A stretch of DNA of 64,000 nt from Shewanella amazonensis SB2B (GTDB lineage: Bacteria; Pseudomonadota; Gammaproteobacteria; Enterobacterales; Shewanellaceae). The notes under the pieces are model-generated. The model was not told the DNA's origin and searched no databases. It saw nothing but the letters and a program-made list of their open reading frames with translations. Below are positions 1 through 8,105 of the stretch, piece by piece (the stretch's first letter is position 1; each line of letters starts with the position of its first letter). The position numbers were made by a program, and so were the translations under genes. The stretch spans positions 812,001 through 876,000 of the forward strand of contig NC_008700.1 of the NCBI RefSeq assembly GCF_000015245.1. The letters run 5' to 3'.

Positions 1-402
1 CGGGGCATGGAACAAGGCACCGGAACTCATGTCGGCCCTTGGGGCGAGACGTATGACGGCGCCCCCCTGGCTGATAGTCAGGGGAAGACCTTGATTCAGC
101 GCCTCTCCCGATACCGGGAACCAGTATTCATCACTGGCTACCAATTGGCTTCTTTGCCATTGTCGGGGCTGATATTCACCCGACATAGGGGACACAAATT
201 GGATGTCATCCCGGCGAGTGTTTAGCCCTTGTGTGACAGGCGCCTGAATCTGGCTAAAACCCATGTCGCCAGAGGACAGAGGAGACAGCTGTACCAACTG
301 CGCTCCCATGGCTGCGGCGTTGTCTTGGCTGTTTTCTCCCTGACAGGCGCTAAGCATCAGTGACATCAATACCGCAGCGGCCAGTTTGTTGTGAGTCATC
401 AT
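1..402 (-). CDS. Lipoprotein, C-terminally truncated by window edge
   Basis: The frame is open on the minus strand from ATG at 402 to the edge, giving 134 visible residues. The N-terminus is a lipoprotein signal: basic start, hydrophobic core, then lipobox LSAC with the lipidated cysteine at residue 20, followed by a Gln/Asn/Ser-rich linker. GGAGCG lies just upstream of the ATG. It starts 10 bp after the stop of the secreted hydrolase, so the two probably form one operon, with the lipoprotein second. The visible part has no motif I recognise. Its partner suggests an envelope or extracellular role, but this is inference. Confidence 0.75.
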   Translation of the reverse strand, partial: MMTHNKLAAAVLMSLMLSACQGENSQDNAAAMGAQLVQLSPLSSGDMGFSQIQAPVTQGLNTRRDDIQFVSPMSGEYQPRQWQRSQLVASDEYWFPVSGEALNQGLPLTISQGGAVIRLAPRADMSSGALFHAP

Positions 403-412
403 GGTCGCGCTC

Positions 413-1270
413 CTATATGCGATTGCGGATAAAGACGTCGAGGCCAAAACAGGCTCGGCGACTCTGCTGATGGCTTAATGGTTCGCTGCCCCAGGTTTTT
501 TGCTTGTCCTTGAACCAGACGGTACCCGCGGCACTCTGTGAGCTGCATTCCAGGAAACCGTCCGAGCAATCGTCCAGCCAGTTTTGGGTGGTTTCAAGGG
601 CGACCTGATTTTGATAGCCACCGCAATAGCTGTCGCTGTCCCAAATGGCGGAATCCACATCCGAGCCCACCACAACTTCAAAGGGTTTGCCAAGGGCTGG
701 GCGCCCAGCTGTACCCTTGAGCCAGTTGGCATTGTAGTAGGACATCCAGCTGACCTGTTGCTGTTTCACGGCATCGCTGCCGTAACCCAGCAACCAGCCG
801 AGGGTGGTTTCGAACACATTACCCTCAGTCACGGCATCGGCCAGTGGTGTACCGGCACTGGAGGGTGCCAGCGCTATGACCCGCGAAGTGGCATTGATTA
901 CCTTGGGGTAGCGCGCGTCCCAGGTGGGGTTGGAGAGGATCCAACGCACCACATTGCCACCATTGGAGTGGGTGAGCAGTACCAGATCGTCGATATTTTT
1001 ACTGTCGATAAAGCTGCCCAGCTGGCTGGCGAGGCAACCGGCGGCGGCCTCATCCCACATATACTGGTCAAAATCGCAATTGATGACGGTGTAATTGGCG
1101 CTGTTGGGCAGACCCTGGCGGACGGAGTTGACGAATTCACCGGTCCAGTAGTCGTTAAGCGCATCAGTTTGATGACCTGTGCCATGAATAAAAGCTATTC
1201 CTGACGCGGCCAAACTCAGGGGGCTGACTGCAAACAGACCCAGAAGCATTAGCGTGTTGGCTGTCTTCAT
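413..1270 (-). CDS. Secreted alpha/beta-hydrolase (lipase/esterase-like)
   Basis: A 285-aa protein with a signal peptide (about residues 1-22, ending in SLAA). Immediately after it comes FIHGTG (residues 27-32), the usual oxyanion-hole strand of alpha/beta hydrolases. The nucleophile elbow is T-H-S-N-G-G, with the catalytic serine at about residue 102. Six or more cysteines in the mature part suggest disulphides and export to the periplasm or medium. The family includes triacylglycerol lipases and other esterases; the substrate cannot be read from sequence. It sits upstream of a lipoprotein in the same direction. The start ATG at 1270 is followed directly by a good signal peptide, which supports it. 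Confidence 0.75.
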   Translation of the reverse strand: MKTANTLMLLGLFAVSPLSLAASGIAFIHGTGHQTDALNDYWTGEFVNSVRQGLPNSANYTVINCDFDQYMWDEAAAGCLASQLGSFIDSKNIDDLVLLTHSNGGNVVRWILSNPTWDARYPKVINATSRVIALAPSSAGTPLADAVTEGNVFETTLGWLLGYGSDAVKQQQVSWMSYYNANWLKGTAGRPALGKPFEVVVGSDVDSAIWDSDSYCGGYQNQVALETTQNWLDDCSDGFLECSSQSAAGTVWFKDKQKTWGSEPLSHQQSRRACFGLDVFIRNRI

Positions 1271-1802
1271 TTGTCTGATCTCTATGCTTGTAATTATATG
1301 GTTTTGTTGAAACAGGTAGGACGTCCGACCTGCGCAATTAACCTATCGCTAACATTTTCAGGCTGGCAAGTCTTTTAAATGGTACGCTTGTACTGTTTAG
1401 GGTGGTGGCTCGACACGCTGGTTTGGTGCTTTTGCTCTATCTGATTATCTTGTTGATATAAAATATTATTTATTCTTATTGCGATTCGATGGTGTTTAAA
1501 ACTGCATGAAAAAACACCAAAATTTATTGCGGTACGCAATTCTGTATCAAGGGGCTGTCTTACGATGAGAAATTATTGTGTTCGGTGGTATTGCAGCCAG
1601 GTGAGCCGGATAGCTCTGTGCCGCTTACTTCAGATAATTATGAATTTTCATGATATAAAAATAATATAATTCAATATGATAAATTTGAATTTGTGAAAAA
1701 AGTATATCTTGATTGCCACCGCTTCGTTTAGTCGCTAAATTGACAGGGTCATAACAGATAGAGAGACACCTGATTTAACCCATTCCGGAGCTTGCAAAGC
1801 CT
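1271..1802. other. AT-rich intergenic region between hydrolase and aroG
   Basis: This 532-bp stretch separates two divergently transcribed genes and should hold both promoters. It is clearly more AT-rich than its surroundings, especially about 1440-1510 and 1640-1710. I see no convincing ORF, tRNA or terminator. A TTGACA hexamer at 1740-1745 could be a -35 element for aroG, but no good -10 follows at 17 bp. I did not find a clear TyrR box. Confidence 0.5.
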
Positions 1803-2861
1803 ATGTATTACCAAAATGATGACGTTCGTATTAATGAAGTAAAAGAATTGCTGCCACCTATCGCCATTCTCGAGCGATTTCCTGCAACAGAGAACGCATC
1901 TGCCACGGTTTTTAATGCCCGGAGCAATATTCACAACTTGCTGGCAAAAAAAGACGATCGCCTGCTGGTCGTGATTGGCCCCTGTTCAATTCACGACCCC
2001 GAAGCGGCGCTGGAATACGGTCAGCGTTTGCTTGCACTGAGAGAACAATATAGCGACCAGCTGGAAGTGGTGATGCGGGTGTATTTTGAAAAGCCCAGAA
2101 CCACGGTTGGCTGGAAAGGCTTGATAAACGATCCCTACATGGACAACAGCTTTAAGCTGAATGATGGCCTGCGCACGGCCCGCAAGTTGTTGTTGGAATT
2201 GAACCACATGGGCATGCCGACTGCGGGTGAATTTCTCGATATGATCACGCCCCAATATGTTGCTGACCTCATGTGTTGGGGGGCCATTGGCGCTCGCACC
2301 ACTGAGTCTCAGGTGCACAGGGAGCTGGCGTCCGGTCTCTCCTGCCCGGTTGGGTTCAAAAATGGCACCGACGGCACCATCAAAATTGCCATCGATGCCA
2401 TAGGCGCGGCGGCTGCGCCCCACCACTTTTTGTCGGTGACCAAGTTTGGACACTCAGCCATTGTGTCCACCAAGGGTAATCCGGACTGCCACATTATTCT
2501 TCGCGGTGGTCGCGAGCCCAATTACAGCCGCGAGCATGTCGCCAAGATCCAGACCGAGCTGCAAAGCGCTGGGTTGCCTGACAATGTGATGATTGATTTC
2601 AGCCATGCCAACAGCAGCAAACAATTCACTCGCCAGATGGTTGTCGCCGATGATGTTGCCGGTCAGCTTGCCGATGGTAACAAAGGGATTTTCGGTGTGA
2701 TGGTTGAAAGTCATCTGAATGAAGGTCGTCAGGAGCATATCCCGGGCGTGCCGCTGGAATATGGCAAAAGCGTCACAGATGCCTGCCTTGGCTGGGACGA
2801 CAGCGCCAAGCTGCTCGCTACCCTGAATCAGGCCGTGCTGGCAAGGCGCGAGCGTAGCTGA
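1803..2861 (+). CDS. aroG: 3-deoxy-7-phosphoheptulonate (DAHP) synthase, AroG type
   Basis: A 352-aa class I DAHP synthase that condenses phosphoenolpyruvate and erythrose-4-phosphate in the cytoplasm, the first step of the shikimate pathway. It follows the E. coli AroG sequence closely: N-terminal YYQNDDVRI and FPATENA, then VVIGPCSIHD, the active-site block around KPRTTVGWKGL, GARTTESQ, FKNGTDG, and the metal/PEP region MIDFSHANSSKQ. The opening residues resemble the phenylalanine-sensitive AroG isozyme more than AroF or AroH, so feedback by phenylalanine is likely but inferred. Full length, no frameshift. It stands alone and is followed by a strong terminator. Confidence 0.95.
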   Translation: MYYQNDDVRINEVKELLPPIAILERFPATENASATVFNARSNIHNLLAKKDDRLLVVIGPCSIHDPEAALEYGQRLLALREQYSDQLEVVMRVYFEKPRTTVGWKGLINDPYMDNSFKLNDGLRTARKLLLELNHMGMPTAGEFLDMITPQYVADLMCWGAIGARTTESQVHRELASGLSCPVGFKNGTDGTIKIAIDAIGAAAAPHHFLSVTKFGHSAIVSTKGNPDCHIILRGGREPNYSREHVAKIQTELQSAGLPDNVMIDFSHANSSKQFTRQMVVADDVAGQLADGNKGIFGVMVESHLNEGRQEHIPGVPLEYGKSVTDACLGWDDSAKLLATLNQAVLARRERS

Positions 2862-2866
2862 TATCA

Positions 2867-2889
2867 AAAAGGCGCCTGAGGCGCCTTTT
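2867..2889 (+). terminator. Rho-independent terminator after aroG
   Basis: The stem AAAAGGCGCC pairs perfectly with GGCGCCTTTT across a 3-nt loop, starting 5 bp after the aroG stop. It is followed by a T-rich tail. The symmetry lets it also serve the convergent small gene that ends at 2903. Confidence 0.9.
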
Positions 2890-2902
2890 CTTTTACTTAT
2901 AC

Positions 2903-3079
2903 TTACTTTTTCAGGTTTTGCGCCAAGTACTCATTGGCCTTGGCCAGGCTGCCAAAAGAATTAATCAGATTTCGACGTCCCTTTTCCTGAAGCTCCGGAT
3001 TGCCTGATTCCATCATCATCCATACCCAGGTTTGGATCAAAGTGAGCGGTGGGTATTGAACTTGTGCAGAATCTAACAT
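2903..3079 (-). CDS. Small conserved-looking protein, 58 aa
   Basis: An uninterrupted minus-strand frame from ATG at 3079 to TAA at 2903. The start has an AAGGG ribosome-binding site 6 bp upstream. The product is soluble and mostly helical in character, with a Trp-Val-Trp-Met-Met-Met cluster near residue 18 and an ending rich in Leu, Ala and Lys (SLAKANEYLAQNLKK). There is no signal peptide or membrane segment. It is convergent with aroG and shares the bidirectional terminator. I do not recognise the family. Codon use, ribosome-binding site and terminator arrangement argue that it is real. Confidence 0.6.
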   Translation of the reverse strand: MLDSAQVQYPPLTLIQTWVWMMMESGNPELQEKGRRNLINSFGSLAKANEYLAQNLKK

Positions 3080-3321
3080 AAATCGCCCTTAAGTTATTGT
3101 ATTTCACAGAAATTAATTCTGAACTCTTATGTCGGACCAAAAAAATGTGCCAGGTCGGACACTAAGGTGGTCACAGATTAGCAAATTCTTTTTTCTTGTA
3201 TAACCTCAGAGACGCCCGGAGGCGAAAAAAATCGGCTTTGGTAGTAATAAAGTGTCATATTTATTTGGCTTGAGTAAGTCGAAAGATTGATTTGGTCGCC
3301 ACTTTAATGGAATGAAGTACT

Positions 3322-3465
3322 ATGAATGTGCCTGTGTCACTGCCTGTGTCACTGCCTGTGTCACTGCCTGTGTTACTGGCGACTACGGGGACGGTCATCA
3401 GCACCTTGGTCAACAATTATCGTGAGTTTGCCAACAACAAGACGTTCAAACCCGTTTCAGGGTGA
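3322..3465 (+). CDS. Possible 47-aa protein with a VSLP repeat
   Basis: ATG at 3322 opens a 47-codon frame to TGA at 3465, with GGAATGAAG upstream as a possible ribosome-binding site. Residues 3-17 are tandem Val-Pro-Val-Ser-Leu units encoded by a perfect 12-bp DNA repeat, followed by a short hydrophobic stretch (LLATTGTVISTLV) and a polar tail. It could be a small membrane-associated peptide. It could equally be a chance reading of a DNA repeat just upstream of the ABC exporter. No family recognised. Confidence 0.3.
   Translation: MNVPVSLPVSLPVSLPVLLATTGTVISTLVNNYREFANNKTFKPVSG
3328..3374. repeat. 12-bp tandem repeat, about 3-4 copies
   Basis: The unit TGCCTGTGTCAC is repeated head to tail three times without error, with a fourth copy that degenerates at its end (TGCCTGTGTTAC). 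Because the unit is 12 bp, copy-number changes would keep the reading frame of the overlapping 47-codon ORF. Confidence 0.85.
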
Positions 3466-3501
3466 TAGAATCCCTCTCAAACTCCCTTTCGTCTTATATC
3501 T

Positions 3502-5286
3502 ATGCGCCCAACAGCCTATTTTGAAGGCCCCATCGAAAAGCTGAACTGGAAAGTACTTGGCCTGCTATGGCCCTATTTACTTGAGTTTAAAGGACGTATT
3601 TTGCTTGCGCTGCTTTGCTTGCTGATTGCCAAGCTGGCGAGTGTAGGCATGCCGTTTTTGTTGAAGGGGTTGGTCGATGACCTGGATGCAGGCAGGAGTG
3701 AAGCCCTGGTTGCCGTACCATTGGGGTTGGTGCTGGCATACGGTGGAACCCGCTTGTTGATGTCCATTACCGGGGAAATCCGCGACACCCTGTTTGGTCG
3801 TGTCACAGAGCGGGCCATCCGCCGATTGGGACTGGCGGTGTTCGATCATTTGCACCGCCTTGATCTGGACTTTCACCTTGAGCGCCGTACCGGTGGTCTG
3901 TCCAGAGACATAGAAAGGGGCACCAGTGGCGTGAGTTTTCTGATGCGCTTTATGGTGTTCAACATAGTGCCGACCTTACTGGAAATCGCCTTGGTGGTGG
4001 GTATCTTTTTTGTCAAATACGGCTGGCAATTTGCCGGTATCACTCTGGTTTCAGTCATCCTTTATATCGGCTTCAGCGTGGTCGCCACCGAATGGCGTAC
4101 CGAATATGTGCGTCAGGCTGCCAAGGCCGATTCCGTTTCCAATACCCGCGCCATCGATAGCCTGTTGAACTATGAAACCGTGAAGTACTTTAACAACGAG
4201 CGCTTCGAATCGGCCCACTATGACAAGGCGTTGGAAGCCTGGGAAACGGCCAAACGGAATAACCGCCTGTCGTTATTTGCCCTCAACGGCGGGCAGGCAT
4301 TGATTATTGCGATTGCCATGACAGCCATGATGGCACTCGCTGCCAAGCATGTAACCGAAAGCCAGATGACACTGGGCGATTTTGTGCTCATCAATGCCTT
4401 TATGATGCAGCTCTTTATGCCGCTGAACTTTTTGGGCTTTGTATACCGGGAAATTCGTGGCGCACTGGCGAACATTGAGCGAATGTTTGGCCTTTTGGAC
4501 AAAACGCCGCGCATCGAAGACAAGACCGATGCTGTGAATTTTGCCTGCCAACGGGGGGAAATTCGGTTTGAGCAGGTTAACTTCAGCTACGACGAGCGCA
4601 CCATTTTGTCGGATGTGAGTTTTACTGTGGCTCCCGGGGAAAAAGTGGCCGTGGTGGGTGACAGCGGCGCCGGAAAATCCACCCTGATTAAGCTGCTGTT
4701 TCGCTTCTATGACGTCGATTCCGGGCGTATTTGCATTGATGATATGGATCTTCGCGACATGACCCAGGACAGCCTGAGAAGAGCCATCGCCATAGTGCCT
4801 CAGGATACAGTGCTCTTTAATGACTCGTTGCTTGAAAACATCCGCTACGGCCGCCCGGATGCCAGTGATGAAGAGGTTCGGGCCGTAGTACGTCATGCGC
4901 ATCTGGCTGATTTCGTTGCGGCATTGCCATCGGGTTGGGACACCAAGGTGGGTGAGCGCGGCCTTAAACTCTCTGGCGGGGAAAAGCAGCGGGTTGCCAT
5001 TGCCCGGGCCATGCTCAAGGGCTCTCCGATTCTGGTGTTTGATGAAGCCACCTCTTCACTGGACAGCCGTGCCGAGAAGGCGATATTGGATGCCTTGAAA
5101 GAAGTGGCCACCGGACATACCAGTTTGGTGGTTGCCCACAGACTTTCGACCATAGTGGATGCCGACCGCATTTTGGTGCTGAGCAAGGGACGCATTGCCG
5201 AGCAGGGGACCCATAAACAATTGCTTGCAATGGATGGTCTTTACGCCAGGCTTTGGCATATCCAGCATGAGCAAAAGATGAAGTGA
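3502..5286 (+). CDS. ABC exporter, Atm1/HMT heavy-metal type, half transporter
   Basis: A 594-aa half transporter: a six-helix membrane domain (about residues 20-310) fused to one nucleotide-binding domain. Walker A GDSGAGKST is near residue 386, the signature LSGGEKQR near 490, and Walker B ILVFDEATSSLD near 509, followed by an H-loop VVAHRLST. It should work as a homodimer in the inner membrane. The N-terminal layout and the motif NYETVKYFNNE are typical of the Atm1/ABCB7/HMT1 branch, whose members export glutathione-linked or sulphur/metal-related compounds. The true substrate is not evident. MsbA-like lipid export is less likely. The next gene starts about 70 bp downstream and could be cotranscribed. 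Confidence 0.85.
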   Translation: MRPTAYFEGPIEKLNWKVLGLLWPYLLEFKGRILLALLCLLIAKLASVGMPFLLKGLVDDLDAGRSEALVAVPLGLVLAYGGTRLLMSITGEIRDTLFGRVTERAIRRLGLAVFDHLHRLDLDFHLERRTGGLSRDIERGTSGVSFLMRFMVFNIVPTLLEIALVVGIFFVKYGWQFAGITLVSVILYIGFSVVATEWRTEYVRQAAKADSVSNTRAIDSLLNYETVKYFNNERFESAHYDKALEAWETAKRNNRLSLFALNGGQALIIAIAMTAMMALAAKHVTESQMTLGDFVLINAFMMQLFMPLNFLGFVYREIRGALANIERMFGLLDKTPRIEDKTDAVNFACQRGEIRFEQVNFSYDERTILSDVSFTVAPGEKVAVVGDSGAGKSTLIKLLFRFYDVDSGRICIDDMDLRDMTQDSLRRAIAIVPQDTVLFNDSLLENIRYGRPDASDEEVRAVVRHAHLADFVAALPSGWDTKVGERGLKLSGGEKQRVAIARAMLKGSPILVFDEATSSLDSRAEKAILDALKEVATGHTSLVVAHRLSTIVDADRILVLSKGRIAEQGTHKQLLAMDGLYARLWHIQHEQKMK

Positions 5287-5354
5287 AGTTCAGGTGTGAT
5301 TCAGCAAAGCGCTCGCATAATCTTCAAAAGTATAAAAATTGTCACGGAGTCGCT

Positions 5355-5615
5355 ATGCAGAACATCGCCTTGCTCGTCAATTTGGAAGGTATGAGTGAAA
5401 AAGTCACCACCGACTGGAACGCGGTTTCGGCGACCTTGAAAAAGCGCCAGGTGACTCAGGAAGCTTTGGTGGATATCTACGCACAGCTATGTGCGGGGCT
5501 TAAGGTGTCGACCCGAGGATTGACACTGGCCAAGCTAAACGCAGACATGGTGTTGGACAATGTGATCCGTAGTACCCAAACTGCCAGTTATCCTTCGGCA
5601 GGTTTTTACGGCTAG
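5355..5615 (+). CDS. Small soluble hypothetical protein, 86 aa
   Basis: I chose ATG 5355, which has GGAG 7 bp upstream, over a longer frame from 5283 that overlaps the ABC exporter stop and begins with unlikely residues. The 86-aa product starts MQNIALLVNLEG, is mixed alpha/beta in character, has no signal peptide or transmembrane segment, and ends in a Ser/Tyr/Gly-rich tail (ASYPSAGFYG). It could be cotranscribed with the exporter. I do not recognise a family. Confidence 0.55.
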   Translation: MQNIALLVNLEGMSEKVTTDWNAVSATLKKRQVTQEALVDIYAQLCAGLKVSTRGLTLAKLNADMVLDNVIRSTQTASYPSAGFYG

Positions 5616-5621
5616 GACTAA

Positions 5622-5813
5622 TCATTTAGAGGTGGGGGGTTTACGCCATCCCTCACACAGCAGTGGCAAATGCTTTTCCCCTTCGGCAGGCGTCAATCGA
5701 ATGATACGCCCGTCCCTGAAACAGAGCTGTTCACCTTCAATCTCGGTCAGTCTGTCGCAGTTCTGACAACTGCTACTGCGAGGTTTTACCTCGGGCATGT
5801 TTGGCTTGTTCAC
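5622..5813 (-). CDS. Small four-cysteine protein, 63 aa
   Basis: A 63-aa basic protein with cysteines at residues 16, 19, 31 and 53. The first pair is a CxxC knuckle (SCQNCDRL), so a zinc ribbon or other metal site is plausible. The middle resembles a short beta-hairpin (EGEQLCFRDGRIIRL). It converges with the 86-aa gene, ending 6 bp away from it. No family recognised. The compact conserved-looking core and lack of a better frame support a real gene. Confidence 0.6.
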   Translation of the reverse strand: MNKPNMPEVKPRSSSCQNCDRLTEIEGEQLCFRDGRIIRLTPAEGEKHLPLLCEGWRKPPTSK

Positions 5814-5912
5814 AATCCGGATCCTGAGCTTTAAGTGGTTGATCCAGCCCCCACTTTACTCCCTAAGTGTTAACTGAATCAATCTTTGGGAGGCCATTAT
5901 ACTCAAGACGGG

Positions 5913-5934
5913 TTAAGTTTAAATTAAAACTTAA
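5913..5934. repeat. AT-rich inverted repeat upstream of DUF5610 gene
   Basis: TTAAGTTT and AAACTTAA form a perfect 8-bp inverted repeat around a 6-bp spacer, 115 bp before the DUF5610 start. A TATACT hexamer lies just upstream at 5898-5903 and could be a -10 element. The repeat could be an operator; no regulator is indicated. Confidence 0.4.
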
Positions 5935-6049
5935 GTCGAGTATGTACCCCGTTGCTTTCGTGCAACACAAGGGCGACTTTTTACTAAAGTTGTACAAAAA
6001 TTATCCGATATATAGGCTGAGTCGACTTGTGTCAGGATCGAGGTAATCC

Positions 6050-6658
6050 ATGGAAATTCGCCCTCCCCAACCCAATCACGGTGCCACCGTGTCTCAAGTG
6101 GCAAAAGATAAAAGCCCTGTCGCTGGTAAAAACCATGGTGAGACGGTTGCCGTCGTTGCCAGCCAGAAGACAGCCGCACATTCAAGCCGTGCCTTGATGA
6201 ACGCTGCGATACTCTCTGCACAGCAGGAGGTTAATTTAAGTGCAGCCGACGAACCCATGGTATTACTGTATCGTGCCGCTATCGAAGCCATTAATGAACA
6301 GCTCGCGCCCACAATGGGGGAACAGGCCATTGAGCGCCTCGCCGAGGAAGGTGTTGATACCTCACCCGAAGCCACGGCTGGCAGAATAGTTGATTTTGCC
6401 ACCCAATTCTTCAGCCTCTATCAGTCTCAAAATAGCAGCCAGCCATTGGAACAGCAGTTGGAAGGGTTTATGGGGGTGATTGGCGGTGCTATTGATCAGG
6501 GCTTTAAAGAGGCCAGAGACATACTCAGTGGTCTTAAGGTGCTGGAAGGGGATATCGCAGATGGCGTTGATAGGACCTACGCTCTGGTGCAGCAGGGGCT
6601 TAAGGATTTTGCCCAGAAGATGAATCCACAAAGTAAAGAAGAGAGTGCAGCAGGATAA
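6050..6658 (+). CDS. DUF5610-family protein
   Basis: A 202-aa protein. The first 45 residues are polar and probably disordered (rich in Pro, Lys, His, Thr). From about residue 48 a helical domain follows with the pattern LMNAAILSAQQEVNLS, then DEPMVLLYRAAIEAINEQL, GVDTSPEATAGRIVDFATQFF and IGGAIDQGFKEARDIL, which I recognise as DUF5610. No signal peptide. Family members occur in marine gammaproteobacteria and their role is unknown to me. It is followed by a short A/T stem and T-run at 6668-6690 that may terminate transcription before fpr. Confidence 0.75.
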   Translation: MEIRPPQPNHGATVSQVAKDKSPVAGKNHGETVAVVASQKTAAHSSRALMNAAILSAQQEVNLSAADEPMVLLYRAAIEAINEQLAPTMGEQAIERLAEEGVDTSPEATAGRIVDFATQFFSLYQSQNSSQPLEQQLEGFMGVIGGAIDQGFKEARDILSGLKVLEGDIADGVDRTYALVQQGLKDFAQKMNPQSKEESAAG

Positions 6659-6667
6659 ACGCCTCCG

Positions 6668-6690
6668 ATAAAAAGGGTTTTTATTTTTTT
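6668..6690 (+). terminator. Weak possible terminator, A/T stem
   Basis: ATAAAAA pairs with TTTTTAT over a GGG loop and is followed by a run of seven T residues. The stem has no G-C pairs, so it would be weak; it lies 9 bp after the DUF5610 stop. Confidence 0.3.
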
Positions 6691-6737
6691 CTCCCTTGCT
6701 TATGCTGGAACTGCAGCCACAGAGTAGGGGAGGCGAT

Positions 6738-7484
6738 ATGTGGGTTGAAGGCCGGGTGTTGCAGCGAAGGGATTGGACCGACAAGTTGTTCAGTCTCAGG
6801 ATTGACGCCAAAATAGCGCCCTTTATCGCGGGCCAGTTTATCAAACTCAGTTTACCCAGCGAGGATAAGCGCATTGCCCGTGCTTATTCTCTGGTTAACC
6901 CTCCCAGAACCGATTATATCGAGGTGCTGGCCGTTGCCGTTGAAGAGGGCGAGCTCTCTCCAAGGCTGCAGGACTTAAGCCCTGGTGATGTACTTCAGGT
7001 TTCGGCCAGTGCAACCGGCTTTTTAACCTTGAATGAATTACCCGACGCTCCTGCAGCTGGGCGTCAGCTTTGGATGCTGGCCACAGGCACCGCCGTTGGC
7101 CCCTTTATTTCCATGCTTGGCACCGAGGAGCCCTGGCAAAGGTTTGAACACCTGGTGCTTGTGTATGGGGTTCGCCGGGCTGAGGATTTGGCTTATCTTG
7201 ACGAGTTGCAAGCCCTGGCAGCAAGCAGGCCCGGACTGCAGCTCATCTTATCGGTTACCCGGGAGTCAGTACCCGGAGCCATGCAACTGAGGATACCCGA
7301 TGCGTTGGCCTCTGGCGCGCTCGAAGCTGCCAGCGGCCTTACATTGTCTGCCGAGCATTCTCAGGTGATGATTTGTGGTAACCCCGAGATGGTTGCAAGC
7401 ACCCAGGCATTGTTGCTGGAACGTGGTCTTAGTAAAAACCTTCGCAGGGCACCCGGGCAAATCACCGTGGAAAAATACTGGTAA
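6738..7484 (+). CDS. fpr: Ferredoxin/flavodoxin-NADP+ reductase
   Basis: 248 aa from ATG 6738, the usual length of the family and preceded by GGGGAGG; an upstream ATG at 6696 would add an atypical 14-residue extension. It is a cytoplasmic flavoprotein that moves electrons between NADPH and ferredoxin or flavodoxin. The FAD-binding motif RAYS is at residues 48-51, the nucleotide loop GTAVGPF at 117-123, then YGVR, MICGNPEM, and the ending VEKYW with the aromatic residue that stacks on FAD. Its role is supplying reduced carrier for Fe-S and radical enzymes and for oxidative defence. The GST-fold gene begins 18 bp later, so the two may be cotranscribed. Confidence 0.92.
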   Translation: MWVEGRVLQRRDWTDKLFSLRIDAKIAPFIAGQFIKLSLPSEDKRIARAYSLVNPPRTDYIEVLAVAVEEGELSPRLQDLSPGDVLQVSASATGFLTLNELPDAPAAGRQLWMLATGTAVGPFISMLGTEEPWQRFEHLVLVYGVRRAEDLAYLDELQALAASRPGLQLILSVTRESVPGAMQLRIPDALASGALEAASGLTLSAEHSQVMICGNPEMVASTQALLLERGLSKNLRRAPGQITVEKYW

Positions 7485-7502
7485 ACACACAAGGAACTCT
7501 CC

Positions 7503-8105
7503 ATGAAGCTTTTATGCTCTGCACCTTCGCCTTATTCCCGCATGGTCCGAATCATGGTGCGCTACCTGGAATTGGATGTCGAAGAGCTGAACACCAATCC
7601 ATTGGATAATGGTGATACCTTGCTCAGTGCCAATCCGCTGGGGCAAATTCCCTGTTTGTTTTTGAACGATGGCGCCGCCTTATATGACAGCGAAGTGATC
7701 TGCCGCTACCTTGATGCGACCTACGCCAAGAGTCAGTTGTTTGGTGAGCCTGGTTTGGATTGGCATGCCCAGTGCCAGTTTTCACTGCTGAAAGGGCTTA
7801 TCGACAGTGCAGTAAAACTGCGGCAGGAACAGATGCGTGAAGAAGAGGGGGTACGCTCAGCGTTTTGGACCTCGCGTTTTGAAGAGGCGCTCTTGAGGGG
7901 GATTCGTGAGCTTGAGCGTCAGGGCGCAGGTTCTTCTGACCGCATCAATGCCCGCAGCATGGCGTTGGTGTGTTTATTGGATTATATGGACTACCGACAT
8001 CCGGCACTGGAATGGCGTAACCTTGCTCCCGCTCTGACACTGTGGTTTGAAGAGGTACGCGAACTGCCAATATTCCGTGAAACCCGTCCGGATATTGTCT
8101 GCTAA
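7503..8105 (+). CDS. Glutathione S-transferase family protein
   Basis: A 200-aa cytoplasmic protein with a thioredoxin-like N-terminal domain (residues 1-80: CSAPSPYSRMVRIM, then NPLGQIPCL and the DSEVICRYL glutathione-binding turn) and an all-helical C-terminal domain. SAPSPYSRMVR places the likely catalytic serine near residue 9, as in YibF-type GSTs. The substrate is unknown. It lies 18 bp after fpr, with a good GGA-containing ribosome-binding site (AAGGAACT). It overlaps the convergent downstream gene by 4 bp. Confidence 0.85.
   Translation: MKLLCSAPSPYSRMVRIMVRYLELDVEELNTNPLDNGDTLLSANPLGQIPCLFLNDGAALYDSEVICRYLDATYAKSQLFGEPGLDWHAQCQFSLLKGLIDSAVKLRQEQMREEEGVRSAFWTSRFEEALLRGIRELERQGAGSSDRINARSMALVCLLDYMDYRHPALEWRNLAPALTLWFEEVRELPIFRETRPDIVC

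Noticed and set aside
3326..3544. 72-aa frame with Cys-His-Cys-Leu repeats
   Set aside because: It reads the same 12-bp DNA repeat in another frame and runs into the ABC exporter gene.
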